DNA of 64,000 nucleotides from NCBI GenBank assembly GCA_012064415.1, contig SSNU01000101.1, forward strand, positions 15,127-79,126. Reading direction: 5' to 3'. This DNA is from Gyrodactylus bullatarudis. Lineage: Eukaryota > Platyhelminthes > Monogenea > Gyrodactylidea > Gyrodactylidae. Numbering within the stretch: position 1 is the stretch's first letter; the number at the start of each line of letters is the position of its first letter. The notes under the pieces were generated by a model that did not search any database, was not told the origin of the DNA, and saw only the letters and a list, made by a program, of their open reading frames with translations. A program made the position numbers and the translations under genes. Positions 59,716 through 64,000 of the stretch are shown here, piece after piece.

Positions 59716-60104
59716 TGAGAAAAAAACCTGGCATCTTTCTACTTTAAATCTCATAACATCGGTGACCCAGCTCAAAACCAATGTTAAAAAACATCTATCC
59801 GACTATGATTTCTACAAATTTACTGAAATAAAGAATTTTAAAGTTATTATTATTATTTTAGACTTAATTTATGGTAATTTAAATTCAATTGGGTAGCCAA
59901 ACTTTATCAAACGAGAGATCTTTGTCCATAAATTTTTATGGAAAAGCTTACCAAATTTTTCGTCCAAAATAAATTATTATACTCGTATATTAATTTATAA
60001 TCATTTCGAATCAAAGTAGAACTAAATCAGTGAGAGTCTTGCGCTATAGAATGAAAATCGGAAAATGATAATATCAGGCAACTGAAATTTTGCTAAATAA
60101 TGAT

Positions 60105-60425
60105 TAGAGTAGGCCAAATTTTTCGACTTTTCCGAGCGTTAATCTCATTTTGAAGGTAATCGAAAACTAAGATTTTTTTTCTATAAAACCAAAAGTTTTC
60201 AAGTTTGTTCTGATCTCGATTGAAAACGACAATTTTTTGAACACGTGCCAAGATTTTCTCAATGAATTTTATTACGAGGAATGTCAAAGTTAAGATTTTT
60301 AATACTTTTTGCAACATTTTGAATAATTAAAAATAAGGCTCACATTTTGAAAGTAATTCCTAGGAAATTAGTTAAATTTTGATGATATTAGGGAAAATGG
60401 GATTTTTGTATATCAGAACATGAAA
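60105..60425 (+). repeat. Unclassified interspersed repeat R1, copy 2
   Basis: Aligns with 1193-1535: GATTAGAGTAGGCCAAA, CAAGTTTGTTCTGAT, TCAATGAATTTTA and GGGAAAATGGGATTTTTGTA. Non-coding. Confidence 0.55.
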
Positions 60426-61293
60426 AGTGAATAAGTGAGGAACAATATTAAAATTTACATAGACTGTTGACGCCACAATAAAATTGTTTAAATTAACTAC
60501 ATACCCAATGACGTTGTTAGCTGGAAGAGATTTTAAATATGATTTAGATCGCAACTCATCTCTTTTTTTGTATGATTTTATTAAGTAAAAAGGCCAGTTC
60601 ACACAGAATTCATTTCATATGCATCATTTATAAGGAATTTTCTTGCTTGGTTATACACAGTTAAAACCATTAATGCAGATTTGAGTGAAACTGTATTCCC
60701 ATAATTGGTTAAATATGAATTTTAATATGGGAACTATTGTACTTGCCTAGATGCAATGACAATAAAAAACACCTGATGCTATATGAAGAATAGAAAACTA
60801 TCAAAAAGAGTTACTAAATAGTCTTGTTAAAGAAATATTTGAGTTCTCTACATTGAAGATATTGGAGAGCTTCATTAAAAACAATGAAATACTATTAGTA
60901 ATTAATAGGCTAGGATGAAATTTTTAATCCTATTTCGTGTTTTTTTGGGGAGGGGTTTAATGGCATAAAACCCATAAAAACCTATTCATGTTTAGTAATG
61001 AAATATATAGAATATTTGTAAAAACCTATTTAGGTTTAGTAAAAACCTCCACAATGTACATATTAATTGAAAATACATCTGTTTATGTTTTGAAAATCTC
61101 GAACACACCAATACATTTTGGGAAAAAACTATTTTACATTTGATAATAGACCGTATACATCTATTGAATTCGTGAAAAAAATATACACTTTTTGTCAAAT
61201 AGCCTACCCATATATAAATTTTTTGTCAATATCCCTAAAACTAATGAATTTTGCAGCACCTATCCTTACAAAGATTAACTAGAGCTATTTCCT

Positions 61294-61467
61294 TCTAGAT
61301 GCTTAGGTAATATGCTAGATGGTATATATATTATATAGGCAACAGGTTTGTCGTATTTGGTAACTAGTCACGGTGGGATCGATTAGTAAGCTGTGATCAT
61401 TGGTGACATTGACTAATCCATTACCAAATACGACGAACTTGTGGGATATATTACCTAAGCACCTAGA
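61294..61467. mobile_element. 174-bp MITE R5, complete copy
   Basis: Ends TCTAGATGCTTAGGTAATAT and ATATTACCTAAGCACCTAGA are inverse with one mismatch over 20 bp. Inner parts are also partly inverse (GTCGTATTTGGTAACTAGTC against ACTAATCCATTACCAAATAC, then GAC), so the whole element can fold into a hairpin. Half of it recurs at 57057-57163. Confidence 0.8.
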
Positions 61468-62532
61468 GTTGAAATGATTCAATCAATAAAACTCTTTAAA
61501 TTGATACTAATGACTCGATCAATGGTAAAATTATATGGAAAGAGAAGAACACATTCATAGAAAATAAAATAAGCAGTTGATTTTCAAGGGTAATCCAATC
61601 TGAATATTTTGATTCTTTGATAATCCTCTCGATTCAACTAAAGAAGGTACTCGAATAAAGCAATACCGAAAAGTCGGAAGGAGTCTGAGAAAAAACGTTG
61701 GTTTCTTTAATGGAATAAAGTTTTGGTGGCATTGAAAATTTGTATTTGTTTTTTATCATCGTTGTTGATACATCATCATCAGATGAGGACAAATGAGTTT
61801 TAGTCAAATACATCCACAAAAACTGAGTAAAAGAAATTAGTATTTGAATTTGTTGGCAATATGGCTCCTTCTACTCTACTCTGATGCATACTCCTTTTTT
61901 AGCAAAGTTTACACAGGAATAGAGAGAGATAGGGAGAAGGGAAAACTGTTTCATCCAGGTACATCATTATCAACATCAATTCGCTACCCCTTTATAAACT
62001 TGATATGTTGAGGGAAGATGATATTTCTACGTTTCCCTATACGCTATCCTATATCTCAAACAACGGAAGTTGCATCTGTTTTCTTATTTTTTTCCTGTTA
62101 CTCAATATTTTTTGAATAATTTTCAATTTCACCACACTATTCAGTGTTTAGTATACACTGAATTTCGTCCTTCTATACTAACTAGAGTACAGAGCTCTTA
62201 CATGTTACATATACACACTGTATTTCAGTACGTAATTATGAATACACCTGTCATGATCATCAAATTATCACATAAAATTTTCTTGTTATCGTTCAACTTT
62301 GAGTAATAGGCTAGGGTGAACTTTTTTTTTCTCCGAACTTTTCTGATAGAATTTAGTACTTACATCATGTTTTGCTTATTTTAAAAGCGTGAAAGTCATT
62401 CTCTATTATGTCATTGCGACACAAAATTTTAGTCTAAAATGTCCCATCCACAGGCCTTGTTAATATTTTAAACCACCAAACACTCATGACATGATAGCTT
62501 CTTTTTTCAATCAATTTTAAACTCTTGTAAGA
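61468..62532. other. Intergenic stretch; only a short R4 piece
   Basis: No coding region is recognisable. 62385-62460 repeats the first 70 bp of R4 (AAAGCGTGAAAGTCATTCTC, ATTATGTCATTGC). Confidence 0.45.
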
Positions 62533-62930
62533 ATGTCCGAATATGCGGATGACTTGAAACTTTTAGTACCAATAGAATCCGAGCCTCAACAACCTACAAA
62601 TGCAATAATTTAGATCAACTCAATATATCAAATCAACTCCATGAAATCAAGGACGAAAAGAAAAAAATTATGAGCTCAAAGATAATCGAATCTCCCACAC
62701 CTGTTATCAAGGGAGTTCTCTGCTATCAAAAAGTATCTCTAATACCCGAACTGGAAGCTAACAAACGCAAATCTATTATGAATGTTTTTATTCTAAGAAA
62801 TGTGACAAATCCACAATACCCAGATTAATACTTTACAAAACTTTTATCCTGTCCAAGATAGACCACTGCTCAGGACTAGCAAGGAACATTCCAACTAAAC
62901 TCTCTCAAAAGGTTACACCTATTCGTACAT
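62533..62930 (+). pseudogene. Decayed LINE RT fragment
   Basis: Starts with MSEYADDLKLLVPIESEP, which holds the RT catalytic YADD box, then a stop at about 62612; later, in shifted frames, STIPRLILYKTFILSKIDH and CSGL resemble the LINE segment about 100-120 residues after YADD. It is heavily mutated and of a different LINE lineage from the FADD copies. Confidence 0.6.
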
Positions 62931-62963
62931 ATTTCCAGACAATGATAATTTGATGTCAAACTA

Positions 62964-63873
62964 CAGGTGAGAAATGTATTTGAGGTGTGTAAAACTACAC
63001 CTCCACTCATTTGTGTACATTTGTGTTTTTTCACAGTTTTTCAATAAATAAATAACTTGTCATTGCACTTTGAAGTAGGTCTATTAAGGTCCTGGTATGA
63101 ATTTTTGTCTAAAAATTTCAAAAAGTTGAGATTTTCAGATTAATCGATAGAGAATCATAAATTCTGATCAGAATACCATCGTATATTGGGGAGGGGAATT
63201 GATTTCTATAAGTTTAAAATCAGATTAAATTTCTATTTTGTTTAATAAAAAAGTTATGTGTTCTTAAAGTTTCATCATAAATTAGCTCAAATAAGTAAGA
63301 TACAAAAATTACTTACGATGAAATTCGTTATTGATTTTTAATTAGTCATACATGTGTAATTAGGAACCAAGAGTCCATACATAGAAAACGTGTGACTTAA
63401 TGCTACTCATGTAATTATAATCATAGACTAAATCAACATTTCACAATCTTTTACATGGTACGGGGGAAACAATAGTTTTTCCATATCAAGGTTTATTTTA
63501 TATTCTTTTGGGGGAGCAATGTTTATTGAACATTCCCATACACAAAATCTTGTGAAAACAAATCAAGAAAAGCCTCAAATCGATTTTTTGTATTTTGGAA
63601 ACTGTTAAAAGTTAAGAAAAGATGTAATTAAATTTAGAAGTGTATTAGTCAACCTGTAATTATCCTCTTTCATTTGACACTAAAATCGACATTAATGAAA
63701 AATGTAGAAAACTTATTTGGGCCAACTTTAATCTGATTTAAAAGTTATAAAAATAGATCTACTACAAAGTACAATGACAAGTTATTTATTTGTTGAAAAA
63801 CTGTGAAAATACACAAATGTACACAAATGAATGGAGGTGTAGTTTTACACACCCCAAATACGGTTCTCACCTG
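62964..63873. mobile_element. 910-bp TIR element with TA duplication
   Basis: Arms of about 125 bp are inverse: CAGGTGAGAA, GTGTGTAAAACTACACCTCC, CATTTGTGTACATTTGTGT, AATAAATAACTTGTCATTG and ACTTTG, AGTAG, TCTAT. Both ends are flanked by TA. A TA duplication is typical of Tc1/mariner-type non-autonomous elements. The roughly 650-bp interior has no ORF. Confidence 0.8.
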
Positions 63874-64000
63874 TACTTCCAAAGATATTACGTATAAATA
63901 AATAAACCTTCTAAATCAAATTTGCAAATACAAATAAGCTTTACAGCTAAATTCACTCGTCTTGTAATTAATCTCATTTTGATGCCTTTTTCAATAACTA

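Noticed and set aside
1..64000. CRISPR arrays, operons, riboswitches
   Set aside because: The window is a spliced animal-type genome; no regularly spaced repeat arrays or bacterial gene organisation were seen.

Overview
This is a strongly AT-rich eukaryotic (metazoan) window. It has spliceosomal genes with mostly short introns and many degenerate transposable elements. The gene content (an LDL/lipophorin-type receptor, a 4-Ig/2-FN3 receptor with an opa-like Gln-rich tail, DNAAF5, a MARVEL protein) and the transposon mix (mariner, MULE with SWIM finger, Penelope-like, non-LTR, piggyBac-like MITEs) suggest an invertebrate, plausibly an arthropod such as a crustacean. The species cannot be fixed from sequence alone.

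Four host protein genes can be assembled exon by exon with GT..AG junctions and consistent phases. (1) 299-8553, minus: LDL-receptor family, 9 exons, 959 aa. (2) 8810-26901, plus: Ig/FN3 single-pass receptor, 15 exons, 1429 aa. Genes 1 and 2 are divergent with 256 bp between start codons. (3) 32373-44678, minus: DNAAF5 (HEATR2), 8 exons, 1086 aa. (4) 44851-45407, plus: MARVEL four-helix membrane protein. Genes 3 and 4 are divergent with 172 bp between start codons; an X-box-like RFX site lies in that promoter, which fits the ciliary role of DNAAF5.

Between and inside the genes: two identical tRNA-Pro(CGG) genes lie in long direct repeats that flank a truncated Penelope-like reverse transcriptase (29.75-31.73 kb). 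Intron 5 of DNAAF5 holds a 3.05-kb MULE with 9-bp target duplication, into which an apparently intact mariner has inserted. The 45.5-64 kb part is gene-free and is a graveyard of foldback elements, MITEs, Penelope and LINE fragments and a second 1.6-kb MULE.

The most striking signals are two hammerhead self-cleaving ribozyme motifs (22547-22589 minus; 57321-57376 plus), each just downstream of a tRNA-like Pol III B box, the second next to a Penelope GIY-YIG fragment. A third family of hammerhead-like relics occurs three times. The MARVEL gene appears to contain a 26-bp intron, which would be exceptionally short. All coordinates and splice calls come from reading the sequence; no searches or folding programs were run.
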